This document shows, one piece after another, positions 33,872-43,744 of a DNA stretch of 64,000 bases (positions are counted from its first letter, which is position 1; each line of letters opens with the position of its first letter). The translations under genes and the position numbers were made by a program. Source of the stretch: an uncultured Christensenella sp. (lineage in GTDB: Bacteria > Bacillota > Clostridia > Christensenellales > Borkfalkiaceae); NCBI GenBank assembly GCA_910578145.1, contig CAJTPJ010000007.1, forward strand, positions 1 through 64,000, read 5' to 3'. A model generated the notes under the pieces. It saw only the letters and a list, made by a program, of their open reading frames with translations, did not search any database and was not told the origin of the DNA.

Positions 33872-34872
33872 TATAACTGATAAAATCCTATCTTTTTATA
33901 TACTTTTGAAAGCGTTTTATTCGCTGCGTAAGCCGCGCCGTCCGCGCCCTTTTTAAGCACTCCGTCAAGATAAGGTTTATCCGCAAGCAACTTTTGCTGT
34001 TGCGCCTGTATGGGCGCAAGCCTGTCCGCAACAACTTCCCCCACAGCCGCTTTAAAGTCGCCGTAGCCCTTGCCGCTAAACTCCGCCGCCGCCTCTTCGA
34101 CGGTCTTTCCCGAAAATACCGAGTAAATCGACAGAAGATTTGAAACGCCGGGTTTGGTTTCGGGGTCGTACCTGATTTCTAAGTCGCTGTCGGTCACGGC
34201 GCGCCTGAATTTGCGGATAATAGTGTCCCTATCGTCCGAAAGGAAAACCGAGCCGTTGGGGTTTTCGCCCGACTTCGACATCTTTTTCGCAGGGTCCTGC
34301 AAATCGTTTATCTTCGCGCCGACCTTCATATAAAGCGCCTCGGGGACTTTGAACGTAGGCGAATATGCGTTATTAAAACGTTGAGCGATGTCGCGTGCAA
34401 TCTCGACGTGCTGACGCTGGTCGAGCCCCACGGGCACAACGTCCGCCTGATATAAAAGGATGTCCGCCGCCATTAGCACGGGGTAATCCATAAGCCCCAT
34501 ATTAATATTTTCGGCGTGGCGGGCGCTTTTATCTTTGAACTGCGTCATTCTCTCCATTTCGCCCACGTAGGTGAAAGTGTTTAAAACCCAGCAAAGTTCG
34601 GCGTGCGCGGGCACGTGCGATTGCAAATACAGCGTGCATTTTTCGGGGTCTACGCCGCAGGCAAGATAAAGCGCCAGCAACGAAAGCGTTCTTTGCCTTA
34701 ACACTGCGGGCGTTTGTCTTACGGTAATGGCGTGCATATTTGCAATGGCAAAATAACAGTTGTAATCGTTTTGAAGCATAGTCCAATTACGTATTGCGCC
34801 TATATAATTGCCAATAGTAAGATTATTGGTCGGCTGAACTGCCGAGTAGAGAAACTTTTTACTTTCTTCCAT
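33871..34872 (-). CDS. trpS: Tryptophanyl-tRNA synthetase
   Basis: 333 aa class Ic synthetase charging tRNA-Trp. HIGH-equivalent TNNLTIGNYIGA near the N-terminus and KMSKS loop in DPAKKMSKSGENPNG. The frame extends 13 codons upstream but MEESKKFLYSAVQPT is the family start. A -10-like TATTAT lies about 10 bases before the ATG with no clear ribosome-binding site. Confidence 0.96.
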   Translation of the reverse strand: MEESKKFLYSAVQPTNNLTIGNYIGAIRNWTMLQNDYNCYFAIANMHAITVRQTPAVLRQRTLSLLALYLACGVDPEKCTLYLQSHVPAHAELCWVLNTFTYVGEMERMTQFKDKSARHAENINMGLMDYPVLMAADILLYQADVVPVGLDQRQHVEIARDIAQRFNNAYSPTFKVPEALYMKVGAKINDLQDPAKKMSKSGENPNGSVFLSDDRDTIIRKFRRAVTDSDLEIRYDPETKPGVSNLLSIYSVFSGKTVEEAAAEFSGKGYGDFKAAVGEVVADRLAPIQAQQQKLLADKPYLDGVLKKGADGAAYAANKTLSKVYKKIGFYQL

Positions 34873-34980
34873 ATACGCATTAATAATAACATATCCGCCG
34901 ATAAAATGCAAAGTTTTTTTATAATTGATTTACCAATCACAAAACTTAGCCATTTTATTCACTTATATTACACAAAAAAA

Positions 34981-35002
34981 CCGCGCGGGCTGCCCCGCGC
35001 GG
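34981..35002 (-). terminator. thrC terminator
   Basis: Nine-bp stem CCGCGCGGG with complement, then seven T residues on the minus strand, right after the thrC stop. Confidence 0.9.
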
Positions 35003-35008
35003 ATTTAA

Positions 35009-36490
35009 TTAACCGATAAACTCCATAACCTCGCTAAAAAGTTTTTTAGCTTCGGCAGTTTTGCTAAACCTCACGGGCTTGTCCCTTAACTCTTTAAGGC
35101 ACTTGGGCACCGCCATAGCCGTTGCCGCGTGCAAACGTTTTATACCCTTAAAACTGTCCTTAACGTCGTTGCCCGTAACCGCGTAAAGCACGTCCTGCGG
35201 AAATTTGTAGGGGTTGGCGGTTGAAACTATAACCATTTTAGTTTCGTCCTTTTTGTGTTTTTCAAACCAATCCACCGCAACTTTCATAGCGCAGCCCGTG
35301 TGGGTGTCCATAGTATATCCAACGTCCACGAACACGTCGTACATAGCTTCCACGCTTTCGTCCTCGTCGGCGTAACCGCCGTCGAAAGTTTCGCGTATTT
35401 TTTCAAGTTCCCCCGCGGATATGGCGTACTTTCCGTCATTTTTCATATCCGCCATACGCTTAGCCGTCAGCTTATAATCCCGCCCTGAAATTTCAAAAAT
35501 AAGCCTTTCAAGGTTGCTTGAAACGAGAATATCCATAGACGGAGAAGTGGTTTTGTAAAACTCGCGGTGCAAATCGTAAACGCCCGTTTCCAAAAAATCG
35601 GTAAGTATTTTATTGGAGTTGGAAGCGCAGTGTAACCGCCTTATAGGCAAGCCCATCTGCTTAGCGTAATACGCCGCCAAAATGTTACCGAAATTGCCCG
35701 TAGGCACGGTAAAATCAATTTCCTCGCCCATAGCTATCTGCTCGGAAGAAACCAAATCGAGATATGACGAAAAATAATAAGCAATTTGCGGCGCAAGCCT
35801 GCCGAAGTTTATTGAATTTGCAGAGGACAGCACCACGCCCTTTTCCTTTAACTTAACGGCGCATTCCGCGCTTTGAAAAATTTCTTTAACGGCGGTTTGG
35901 CAGTCGTCGAAGTTGCCTTTAACGGCAACCACGTTTACGTTTGAACCCTCCTGCGTGCACATTTGCAGCTTCTGCATTTTTGAAACGCCGTCCGAGGGAT
36001 AAAATACCATTATCTTAACGCCGTCCGCATTTTTAAAGCCTTCAAGCGCGGCTTTGCCCGTATCGCCCGAGGTTGCTACGAGAATTAAAATTTCCTCTTT
36101 AATCCCGCATATATCGCACCCTTTTCTCAAAAGATAGGGTAAAACGGTAAGCGCCATATCCTTAAAAGCGCAGGTGGGCCCGTGCCACAGTTCAAGCATA
36201 TACACGCCGTCGTCAAGCCTTACCAAAGGCGCGGGGTCGTCACCCTCGAACTTGGAATACGCCTTTTCGCACGCGGCTAAAAGCTCCGCCCCGTCGTACT
36301 CGTCAAGGTATTTCAAAAGTATTTTCGCCGCGCGCTCGGGGTAGCTCATTTCAAGCATTTCCCCCAATTCTTCCACGGAAACCTGCGGAAATTTCTCGGG
36401 CACATACAGCCCGCCGTTTTCCGAAAGCCCCGTTACGATAGCACGCGCGCCCGTAACTTTTTCACCGCCTCTTGTGCTTATAAATTTCAT
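35009..36490 (-). CDS. thrC: Threonine synthase
   Basis: 493 aa PLP enzyme turning O-phosphohomoserine into threonine. The N-terminus MKFISTRGGEKVTGARAIV is typical; PLP lysine in TCAFKDMALT; the phosphate-binding VATSGDTGKAALEGF; PTGNFGNILAAYYAKQMGLP. ATG preceded by CGGAG. Single gene with its own terminator. Confidence 0.96.
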   Translation of the reverse strand: MKFISTRGGEKVTGARAIVTGLSENGGLYVPEKFPQVSVEELGEMLEMSYPERAAKILLKYLDEYDGAELLAACEKAYSKFEGDDPAPLVRLDDGVYMLELWHGPTCAFKDMALTVLPYLLRKGCDICGIKEEILILVATSGDTGKAALEGFKNADGVKIMVFYPSDGVSKMQKLQMCTQEGSNVNVVAVKGNFDDCQTAVKEIFQSAECAVKLKEKGVVLSSANSINFGRLAPQIAYYFSSYLDLVSSEQIAMGEEIDFTVPTGNFGNILAAYYAKQMGLPIRRLHCASNSNKILTDFLETGVYDLHREFYKTTSPSMDILVSSNLERLIFEISGRDYKLTAKRMADMKNDGKYAISAGELEKIRETFDGGYADEDESVEAMYDVFVDVGYTMDTHTGCAMKVAVDWFEKHKKDETKMVIVSTANPYKFPQDVLYAVTGNDVKDSFKGIKRLHAATAMAVPKCLKELRDKPVRFSKTAEAKKLFSEVMEFIG

Positions 36491-36516
36491 AAATATACTC
36501 CGTTAAACGCAAAAAA

Positions 36517-36540
36517 CGGCGGCACAAGCCCGTGCCGCCG
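36517..36540 (-). terminator. Terminator of the P-loop protein gene
   Basis: CGGCGGCAC stem with 6-base loop and six T residues on the minus strand. Confidence 0.85.
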
Positions 36541-36550
36541 CAAATTAAAA

Positions 36551-36958
36551 TCAAAGGTATTTCTTGACGAAATCGGGAAGGTCGGCTTCTACGCAGCTGA
36601 AAGTAACCGTTATGGTAATTTCGTTTTCGTTGGAAATTTTGTCAAGCATATAGAATATGCCCGCAAGCTCTTTTACGTCTTTGCCGGCAATGCGTGCAAT
36701 ACCGTCTATGTAAATATATTCGTGGTCGCTATTGCAAGCGGCAACGCCCTTAACGAACCCGCAAAGCGCCTCTTCGCCGGCAACCGCCCAGTCCGCAACG
36801 TCAATAAAACGGATATTGCGAGCAATATCGTACATACATCTTTTGTTGTCGGTAATGAAAACGCTTAAACCCTTGGCGTCCTGAGCATTTTCATTAGCCG
36901 CCTGAATGAGTTTTTTCGTTTTGCCTGTGCCTTTAGGTCCGTAAATAATTTTAATCAT
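36551..36958 (-). CDS. Small P-loop ATP-binding protein
   Basis: 135 aa. Walker A GPKGTGKTKKL at residues 6-16 and a Walker-B-like YIYIDGIARI. It resembles the short P-loop proteins with a twitching-motility/ATPase-like core but is too small for a full AAA module. ATG at 36958 has AAGGAG. Monocistronic. Function unknown. Confidence 0.75.
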   Translation of the reverse strand: MIKIIYGPKGTGKTKKLIQAANENAQDAKGLSVFITDNKRCMYDIARNIRFIDVADWAVAGEEALCGFVKGVAACNSDHEYIYIDGIARIAGKDVKELAGIFYMLDKISNENEITITVTFSCVEADLPDFVKKYL

Positions 36959-37054
36959 TTCAAGTCTCCTTAACGGCAATATTCCACCGTTTATTATATT
37001 CTATCAGTTTTTTAACGGAATTTCAATAGATTACGGAAAATTTTTTATGAAAAT

Positions 37055-38257
37055 TTATTCACACTCGCGTGCAAACTCCGCAATTCTGTCCAATCCCTCC
37101 AGCATATCCGCGGTTGAAAGCGCGTACGAAAGGCGCACCGCGTCGTCGTCGCCGAAGCATACTCCGGGGGTAATCGCCACCTGCTTATGCGTTAAAAGCA
37201 AATCCGCCACATCCATACTGCCGTTAATTTTAACGCCTTGGTAGCTTTTTCCGTATAGGTTATCGCACAGCAACATTACGTAAAACGCGCCGTCGGGCTT
37301 AACGTAATCCAGCCCCAGCGGCTTCATTGCGTCCAGCTTTTCAAGCATTTTATCACGGCGCTTGCCAAACGCCTTAATCATTTCGTTCATAGGCGCCGCA
37401 TCGCCTTCCAACGCGGCGAGCGTGGCGTACTGCGTCATTGTGTTTACGTTAGAAGTGGAATGGCTTTGGAACGAAGATATTGCTTTTGCAACGTTGGAGG
37501 GGCAGGCAAGATAGCCAAGCCGCCAACCCGTCATTGCGTAGGATTTGGAAACGCCGTTTATTACTATGGTCAAATCCTTCATTTCGGGCGAGCACTGCGC
37601 AATGGAAAAGTGCGTTTCGCCACCGTAAATCAATTTTTCGTAAATTTCGTCGGCAAGTACTACTATATTGTGCTTTACGCACACCTCCGCAATGGCGCGT
37701 ATCTCTTTTTCGGTATAAACCGCACCCGTAGGGTTGCAGGGGCTGTTGAAAATAAGCATTTTCGTTTGCGGACGTATAGCCGCCTCCACCTGCGCGGCGG
37801 TAATTTTATAGCCGTGGCGGGGGGTTGCGTATATGTATTCGGGCACGCCGCCGCAACTTTTAACCACCTCGGGATAAGTAAGCCAATACGGCTTGGGTAT
37901 AAGAACTTCGTCGCCCGGGTTGATAGTTGCAAATATGGCGTTGAAAATAGAGTGCTTTGCGCCGTTGGAAACTATTATCTGCGAGGGGTCGTAATCAAGG
38001 TCGTTTTCATTTTTAAACTTTTTGCAAATAGCCTTTTTCAAAGCGGGCAAACCCGCCGCCGCAACGTACTTGGTATATCCCTTGTCAAGCGCGTCTTTCG
38101 CCGCCGCGCAAATGTGTTGGGGGGTGTTAAAATCGGGTTCGCCTACGCCGAAATTAATTACCTTTACGCCCGCAGCTTTAAGCTCGTTGGCTTTTGCGGA
38201 AATTGCCAGCGTCATAGACGGAGCTATTAATGAAACTCTTTTAGAAACTTCTATCAT
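37055..38257 (-). CDS. Aspartate aminotransferase (class I/II)
   Basis: 400 aa PLP enzyme. The PLP lysine lies in VINGVSKSYAMTGWRLGYL; NSPCNPTGAVY and the DEIYEKLIYGG region match AspB/AspC of Firmicutes. Starts MIEVSKRVSLIAPSMTLAISAKA, a hallmark. Interconverts aspartate and oxaloacetate; an aromatic or other substrate cannot be excluded. A different aminotransferase is at 60092. Confidence 0.92.
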   Translation of the reverse strand: MIEVSKRVSLIAPSMTLAISAKANELKAAGVKVINFGVGEPDFNTPQHICAAAKDALDKGYTKYVAAAGLPALKKAICKKFKNENDLDYDPSQIIVSNGAKHSIFNAIFATINPGDEVLIPKPYWLTYPEVVKSCGGVPEYIYATPRHGYKITAAQVEAAIRPQTKMLIFNSPCNPTGAVYTEKEIRAIAEVCVKHNIVVLADEIYEKLIYGGETHFSIAQCSPEMKDLTIVINGVSKSYAMTGWRLGYLACPSNVAKAISSFQSHSTSNVNTMTQYATLAALEGDAAPMNEMIKAFGKRRDKMLEKLDAMKPLGLDYVKPDGAFYVMLLCDNLYGKSYQGVKINGSMDVADLLLTHKQVAITPGVCFGDDDAVRLSYALSTADMLEGLDRIAEFARECE

Positions 38258-38313
38258 TATTATTCCTCACAACTTTTATGTAAAACCAAAAACGTTTATT
38301 TTGCCGCGGCAAC

Positions 38314-38952
38314 TTATTTAGTGCCGTAAAGCCTGTCGCCGGCGTCGCCGAGCCCGGGCAAAATATAACCGTTTTCGTTAAGCTGCCTGTCCAGCGTGGA
38401 AACGTAAACGGGCACGTCGGGGTGGGCTTCCGCCACCTTGGAAACGCCCTCGGGCGCGCCGATTATAGCCATAAATTTAATGTTTTTGCAACCGCGTTTT
38501 TTAAGCGCGTCCAACGCGTCGCACGCCGAGCCGCCCGTGGCAAGCATAGGGTCAACGAGAAAAACCGTCTTGTTTTCTATTCCTTCGGGCAGTTTACAAT
38601 AATATTCCTGAGGTTCAAGCGTTTGCTCGTCGCGGTACATTCCTATATGCCCCACGCGCGCCGTAGGGAAAACCTTGTGCACGCCGTTTACCATACCCAG
38701 CCCCGCGCGGAGTATGGGCACGATTGCCACGCTCTCTTCGGGGACTTTATACTGAACTGTAGTTTCAAGCGGAGTTTCCACTGTAACGGGCGTAAGCTGT
38801 ACGTCGCGCATACTTTCGTAGGTCATAATGGTGGTAATTTCCTCGATAAGTTCGCGAAATTCTTTCATACCCGTGCTTTTGTCGCGCAAAATAGCTATTT
38901 TGTGTTTGATAAGCGGGTGGTCGAAAACGAATACGTTTTTATAATTTTTCAT
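38314..38952 (-). CDS. upp: Uracil phosphoribosyltransferase
   Basis: 212 aa. Salvages uracil to UMP using PRPP. Motifs VAIVPILRAGLGMVNG, PRPP loop FLVDPMLATGGSACDAL and the uracil loop NGYILPGLGDAGDRLYGTK. It overlaps uraA by 14 bases, so import and salvage are produced together. Confidence 0.97.
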   Translation of the reverse strand: MKNYKNVFVFDHPLIKHKIAILRDKSTGMKEFRELIEEITTIMTYESMRDVQLTPVTVETPLETTVQYKVPEESVAIVPILRAGLGMVNGVHKVFPTARVGHIGMYRDEQTLEPQEYYCKLPEGIENKTVFLVDPMLATGGSACDALDALKKRGCKNIKFMAIIGAPEGVSKVAEAHPDVPVYVSTLDRQLNENGYILPGLGDAGDRLYGTK

Positions 38953-40393
38953 CTGCGTTCTCCTCTTCTTCTGCAACTACGGTTTTAGCCGCTTCGTCTA
39001 TAGTAAGCTGTTCGCCTTCGCTTTTCTTGTTTTTTATATTTACGAAAAGGTTGGTGAGAATGCCGAGTATAAGCGCGGAAGCCACCGCTGTTACGGTAAC
39101 TTTGCCAAATTGCAACGCCATACCGCCCACGCCGACAATAAGCACTACCGAAACTACGAACAGGTTTCTGTTTTCGCCAAGGTCGGTTTTTTGAATCATT
39201 TTAAGACCCGAAACCGCGATAAAGCCGTAAAGCGCCACGCACACGCCGCCCATTACGCAAGCGGGAATTGTGGAAAGGAAGGTTACGAAAGGCGCTATAA
39301 ACGCGCACACTATAGCCATACACGCCGTAACGAAAATGGTTATTACGGAAGCATTGCCGGAAATAGCCACGCAACCCACCGACTCGCCGTAGGTGGTGTT
39401 GGGACAGCCGCCGAAAACCGCGCCCGCCATAGAGCCTATTCCGTCGCCCAAAAGCGTTTTGGAAAGCCCGGGGTCGGTGAGTAAATCCTGTCCTATTATC
39501 GAAGAAATGTTTTTATGGTCTGCAATGTGTTCGGCAAACACTACGAAAGCAACGGGGATATACGCTACTGCGATAGTGCCGATATACGCGCCTATCGAGC
39601 CGACCGTGCCAGTGCCGTAGTCGTCGCTAATCATCTGCAAAAACGCAAAGTTGGGGTACCATTCCATACGGGTGAACGCGGTGAAATCAATTATGCGCAT
39701 TGCTTCCGCGCCCTCGATATAGCTGAACGCGGTGAAAATTGCCGCAACGACGTAGCCCGCGAGAATACCCACTACGAAAGGAATCATTTTTAAAAGTTTT
39801 TTGCCGTAAACCGAGCAGGCGATAGTGGTTGCAAGGGTTACCACGCCGCACACTACGCTTAATATGCCGTGCACGCCCATTACGTACGCGCCCGTGTCGG
39901 GGTCGGTTATCCCTCCGGCAAATTGGCTGACGGCGCTACCGGCAAGCGAAAGACCTATTATAGCAACGGTAGGACCTATTACCACGGCGGGCATAACTTT
40001 ATCAATCCACTTTACGCCCGCAAATTTAACTATTACGGAAATTATTACGTAAACCAGCCCCGCGAACGCCGCGCCAATTATCAACCCGAGGTTGCCGAGC
40101 GCCGCGGAAACGCCGCCGTAAAACGCCGCCGCCATACTGCCGAGAAACGCGAACGAACTGCCTAAAAATACGGGGCTTTTGAATTTTGTGAACAGCAGGT
40201 ATACTATAGTGCCCGCGCCCGCGCCGAACAACGCCGCCGAAATGGACATATTTGCGTTTGCGCACAGCGGGTTGTTGTTTATGACTATGGGCACTGTGAT
40301 AGTAGCCGCGAGAATAGCCAAAAGCTGCTGCAACGCAAAAAGGATAAGCTGACCGGCTTTGGGTCTGTCCTTTACGCCGTAAATCATTTGCAT
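38939..40393 (-). CDS. uraA: Uracil permease (NCS2 family)
   Basis: 484 aa, about 14 transmembrane segments. MQMIYGVKDRPKAGQLILFALQQ is the UraA N-terminus; the GGCPNTTYGES(V)GCVAISG segment is the substrate motif. ATG at 40393 with AAGGAGA. Upstream of upp in the same operon. Confidence 0.95.
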   Translation of the reverse strand: MQMIYGVKDRPKAGQLILFALQQLLAILAATITVPIVINNNPLCANANMSISAALFGAGAGTIVYLLFTKFKSPVFLGSSFAFLGSMAAAFYGGVSAALGNLGLIIGAAFAGLVYVIISVIVKFAGVKWIDKVMPAVVIGPTVAIIGLSLAGSAVSQFAGGITDPDTGAYVMGVHGILSVVCGVVTLATTIACSVYGKKLLKMIPFVVGILAGYVVAAIFTAFSYIEGAEAMRIIDFTAFTRMEWYPNFAFLQMISDDYGTGTVGSIGAYIGTIAVAYIPVAFVVFAEHIADHKNISSIIGQDLLTDPGLSKTLLGDGIGSMAGAVFGGCPNTTYGESVGCVAISGNASVITIFVTACMAIVCAFIAPFVTFLSTIPACVMGGVCVALYGFIAVSGLKMIQKTDLGENRNLFVVSVVLIVGVGGMALQFGKVTVTAVASALILGILTNLFVNIKNKKSEGEQLTIDEAAKTVVAEEEENADEKL

Positions 40394-40436
40394 CGTAAAA
40401 ATCTCCTTCGTTGGTAAATTTTTCTTAACCTGAATA

Positions 40437-40465
40437 ATTATATCACAGCGCCGCAAAAATTGCAA
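40437..40465 (-). promoter_or_regulatory. uraA-upp promoter
   Basis: -35 TTGCAA (40460-40465), 17-bp spacer, -10 TATAAT (40437-40442). Confidence 0.75.
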
Positions 40466-40479
40466 CTTTTATATAAAAA

Positions 40480-40504
40480 AAGAGAGCCGTTTTCAAGCTC
40501 TCTT
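40480..40504 (-). terminator. Terminator of the RloA-RloB operon
   Basis: AAGAGAGC stem with 8-base loop and seven T residues on the minus strand; the stem overlaps the RloB 3' end. Confidence 0.8.
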
Positions 40505-41155
40505 GGTTTTATACGCAAGGTCTAAAATTTCCTTTACGACTTTATGTATACTCATTGAAGGATTATCTGTAAAGTAACTGAATTTTTTATATTCGGTTTC
40601 GTGAATACCGTTCTTTTCTTTTTCCGCCAAAATAGTTTCCGCCCTTTCAACGGCGGCGCGCACCTCGTTAACTCCTATTTTTTTAAGACAACGTTTAAAA
40701 ACGTCTTCACGCTTATATTCGTCAAGTTTTGCAAACTCTTCATTAAACGCCTTATTGACGTGCGCAAGATATTGCGACCTGTGAGTAAGGCAACAGCAAC
40801 AGTTTTGCATATGAAGCACCATCCACAATTCAAAAGTAAAATTGCTGTAACCCAATTTATAATCAAGGCGCTTTATCTCCCGCGCTTTAACTAAGTTTTC
40901 TAAAACGTCGGTAAAATTGCGCACGTGGCAATCTTCTTTGCTTTCATAGTCGCAAATATGAGCAATGCGTTCTATACTGCACGCATTTTTGCGCTTTGCG
41001 TAGCTTAAAGGATTTTTTTCCACGTCGCAGCGCAATACAAACGTACGCACTGCGGCAGGGTCGGCGTTTATAATGTCGCGCAAATGCTCGAAATAATATT
41101 TCTCGGTTTCACCTTCCACCGAAAGATAGTAAGTAAAATTTTCTTTCCTAACCAT
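40493..41155 (-). CDS. RloB-like/AbiLii-like protein
   Basis: 220 aa. Opening YYLSVEGETEKYYFEHLRD is the RloB/Toprim-like signature, with later CLTHRSQYLAHV. Paired with and overlapping (8 bases) the ATPase upstream, the usual AbiL (AbiLi/AbiLii) order. Expected to act with the ATPase in abortive phage defence. Confidence 0.78.
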   Translation of the reverse strand: MVRKENFTYYLSVEGETEKYYFEHLRDIINADPAAVRTFVLRCDVEKNPLSYAKRKNACSIERIAHICDYESKEDCHVRNFTDVLENLVKAREIKRLDYKLGYSNFTFELWMVLHMQNCCCCLTHRSQYLAHVNKAFNEEFAKLDEYKREDVFKRCLKKIGVNEVRAAVERAETILAEKEKNGIHETEYKKFSYFTDNPSMSIHKVVKEILDLAYKTKRA

Positions 41156-42506
41156 TTTGCGCCTTCTTTTCTTCGGCTTGATTCATCCATTCGATAAAGG
41201 CTTGCGAAAAATCTATATCCTTTATCGCGCCATAACGGTCAAGGAAGTAATTTTTCATATAGTCGGCGTTATTTCTACCCTCCGTTCCGTAGGTTTTAAA
41301 ATCCGAAAGCGAGTAAAGACTGCTTGCCCCCGTTTCTTCGTCGCGCTCCACAAACTTTATTTCATCGCGACGATATAAATTTTTATCAAGAAAAATGGGG
41401 TTGTGAGTGTTAAAAATAAGCTGGGCGTTATTTCTATTTATCTCGTCATTGTGGAAAATATTTATTATATTCATAAGCGCCATAGGATGAAGCGACGCGT
41501 CGAATTCATCCACAACCAATGTACCGCCGCTAAGTATCGCAGCTATAACCAACGGAAACTCGTTTATGAAGCGCACCGTTCCGTAAGACTCGAACAGCCT
41601 CGCGGGGATAGTTACCATATCTTCGCCATTTTTAAACACCGATGAAAGCACGGGGCGCTTCCCGTCCGGATAAACAAAACCTATCGAGTTTGAAGATATT
41701 CCGAAAATTTTTGCCGCTTTATCTATTCTGTCGTCGATATACGCGTGGTCCTGTTCGGAATTCGGCATTTTTTTACCGAACTGAATGGCGTCCGCCTGAT
41801 AAACAACTATAAATTTTTTGTTTATCCAGGTTAAAAACGCTTCGACAAACTTATTCGCCACTATAGTTTTAAAACCGCTTGTAAGAAAAAGTTCGGTTTT
41901 ATTAAGGCTTGAAAGAGAAATTGCACACAAGCTGTCAAAATTTTCAACGACTTTATCGTTAAGATATTGTTCCTTACCCTTAAACCCGTCAAAACTAAGC
42001 GCCAAAGTATTTGCGCCGTCCGATTTACCGCGCAAAAAAACTTGCAAACCGTTCACACACAACGATTCTTCAAGTATATCCCTTTCGTAATCCAAACTTG
42101 CAAATTTACCCAAAGCAACCGTAAAAGAGTATTCTATCAACATATCTTCGGTTATAAATTTTATAAAAAACGACGTTGGATTGTTTTCGTCACCCGAAAT
42201 AAAAGGGATTAGGTCAAGATATACCGACGGGGGATTTATGCGCGTAACCGAACTTTCGTCAGGATTTAAAACGTTGCCCCTTTGCAATATTTTTTTCAAC
42301 GTATCCATCGCGCTTATTATATTCGATTTGCCCGCGGCATTAGGTCCGTAAACCACGGAAGAGCACAGGGCTTTGTATTCGCGCCCGCCTGCATTCTTTT
42401 TTAAAACGCTGTAACTCAAATCTTTCTGCTTTGCCGCAGGAATCATACTGAAAACAAATTCGTCCTTGAACGAACGGTAATTTTTAGCTCTAAATTCCAA
42501 TAACAT
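41148..42506 (-). CDS. RloA/AbiLi-like AAA-family ATPase
   Basis: 452 aa SMC/OLD-type ATPase. N-terminus LLEFRAKNYRSFKDEFVFSM, Walker A VYGPNAAGKSNI, late Walker B LVVDEFDASLHP and the D/H-box NTHNPIFLD. No Toprim nuclease domain is attached; the partner gene may supply it. Starts an independent two-gene unit outside the mobile element. Confidence 0.85.
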   Translation of the reverse strand: MLLEFRAKNYRSFKDEFVFSMIPAAKQKDLSYSVLKKNAGGREYKALCSSVVYGPNAAGKSNIISAMDTLKKILQRGNVLNPDESSVTRINPPSVYLDLIPFISGDENNPTSFFIKFITEDMLIEYSFTVALGKFASLDYERDILEESLCVNGLQVFLRGKSDGANTLALSFDGFKGKEQYLNDKVVENFDSLCAISLSSLNKTELFLTSGFKTIVANKFVEAFLTWINKKFIVVYQADAIQFGKKMPNSEQDHAYIDDRIDKAAKIFGISSNSIGFVYPDGKRPVLSSVFKNGEDMVTIPARLFESYGTVRFINEFPLVIAAILSGGTLVVDEFDASLHPMALMNIINIFHNDEINRNNAQLIFNTHNPIFLDKNLYRRDEIKFVERDEETGASSLYSLSDFKTYGTEGRNNADYMKNYFLDRYGAIKDIDFSQAFIEWMNQAEEKKAQNG

Positions 42507-42612
42507 TTTGTTTTCTCCTGTTAACCATTATACAATTAATATACCCCAAAGTCAACGCCCGCAAAACACATTTTGCAAAAATTTTGCAAAATGTAACGAA
42601 AGCAATAAAAAA

Positions 42613-42632
42613 GGGCGGAGAAAACTCCGTCC
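42613..42632 (-). terminator. glf operon terminator
   Basis: GGGCGGAG stem with AAAA loop (one G-T pair) and six T residues on the minus strand. Confidence 0.8.
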
Positions 42633-42641
42633 TAAAGGGAA

Positions 42642-43733
42642 TTAAAGCGTCCTTTCCGCAAGATTTAGCGCGGAAAGAATTATTTTATCCATATCGTAAT
42701 ATTTATAGTCCGCAAGTCTGCCGCCAAGCAAGTAACCCTCTTTTTCCGCAAGCGCGCGGTACTCTTCCGCAAGCGCGTTGTTTTTATCGTTATTTACGGG
42801 ATAGTACGGCTCGTCGCCGGGGCGCCAGGTCTTGGGATATTCTTCGGTTATCACCGTTTTGGGCTGTTTGCCAAACTCGAAATGCTTGTGCTCGATAATG
42901 CGCGTATAAGGCTTGTCGTGCGACGTGTAATTTACCACCGCGTTGCCCTGATAGTTGTCGCAATCCACAACTTTGGTTTTAAATTCAAGCGTCCTGTACT
43001 CTAACTTGCCCAACGAATACCCAAATAATTCGTCAAGCGCGCCCGTATACAAAACCTTGTCCGCCAAAGCGTCGAAACGCGCCTTATTTGCCACATATTC
43101 GGCACCCAATTTAATATCCGAGCCTTCAAGAAGTTTTTCTATAAGCTGCGTGTAACCGCCCTCGGGTATGCCCTGATAGCGGTCGGAAAAGTAATTATTG
43201 TCGTAAGTGAATCTTACGGGGAGGCGTTTAATAATAAACGAAGGCAATTCCTTACAATCCCTGCCCCACTGTTTTTCGGTATACTCCTTAACGAGCTTGA
43301 AATAAATGTCCTTGCCGACCATACTTATTGCCTGCTCTTCAAGGTTTTGGGGCGCGGATATGCCCGAGTTTTGCACCTGCTCGTCTATTTTTGCACGCGC
43401 TTCATCCGGCGTAGTAACCCCCCACATTTTTGAAAAGGTATTCATATTGAAAGGCAAGTTGTAAATTTCGCCGTGGAAATTAGCAATGGGCGAATTTACG
43501 AAATTATTGAACGAAACGAAAGAATTTACGTAATCCCACACCCGTTTGTCGCTGGTATGGAAAATGTGCGCGCCGTACTTGTGCACGGTGATATCTTCCA
43601 CCTTTTCGGTGTAAATATTTCCGCCTATATGGTTTCGTTTATCTATTACAAGGCACTTTTTGCCTTTTTTAGTAGCTTCGTGCGCGAATACAGCGCCGAA
43701 CAGCCCTGCGCCCACGATAAGATAGTCGTACAT
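42642..43733 (-). CDS. glf: UDP-galactopyranose mutase
   Basis: 363 aa FAD enzyme making UDP-galactofuranose. FAD loop VGAGLFGAVFAHEA, then HIGGNIYTEK, HKYGAHIFHTSDKRVW, the RLPVRFTYDNNYF region and EYPKTW. Last gene of a GT2-ROK-glf operon, so it likely feeds a cell-surface galactofuranose polymer. Confidence 0.96.
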   Translation of the reverse strand: MYDYLIVGAGLFGAVFAHEATKKGKKCLVIDKRNHIGGNIYTEKVEDITVHKYGAHIFHTSDKRVWDYVNSFVSFNNFVNSPIANFHGEIYNLPFNMNTFSKMWGVTTPDEARAKIDEQVQNSGISAPQNLEEQAISMVGKDIYFKLVKEYTEKQWGRDCKELPSFIIKRLPVRFTYDNNYFSDRYQGIPEGGYTQLIEKLLEGSDIKLGAEYVANKARFDALADKVLYTGALDELFGYSLGKLEYRTLEFKTKVVDCDNYQGNAVVNYTSHDKPYTRIIEHKHFEFGKQPKTVITEEYPKTWRPGDEPYYPVNNDKNNALAEEYRALAEKEGYLLGGRLADYKYYDMDKIILSALNLAERTL

Positions 43734-43744
43734 AATTTATTCCT

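Noticed and set aside
37460..38230. 256-codon plus-strand open frame
   Set aside because: Antisense of the aspartate aminotransferase gene; G/C-biased codons open the opposite strand throughout this genome.
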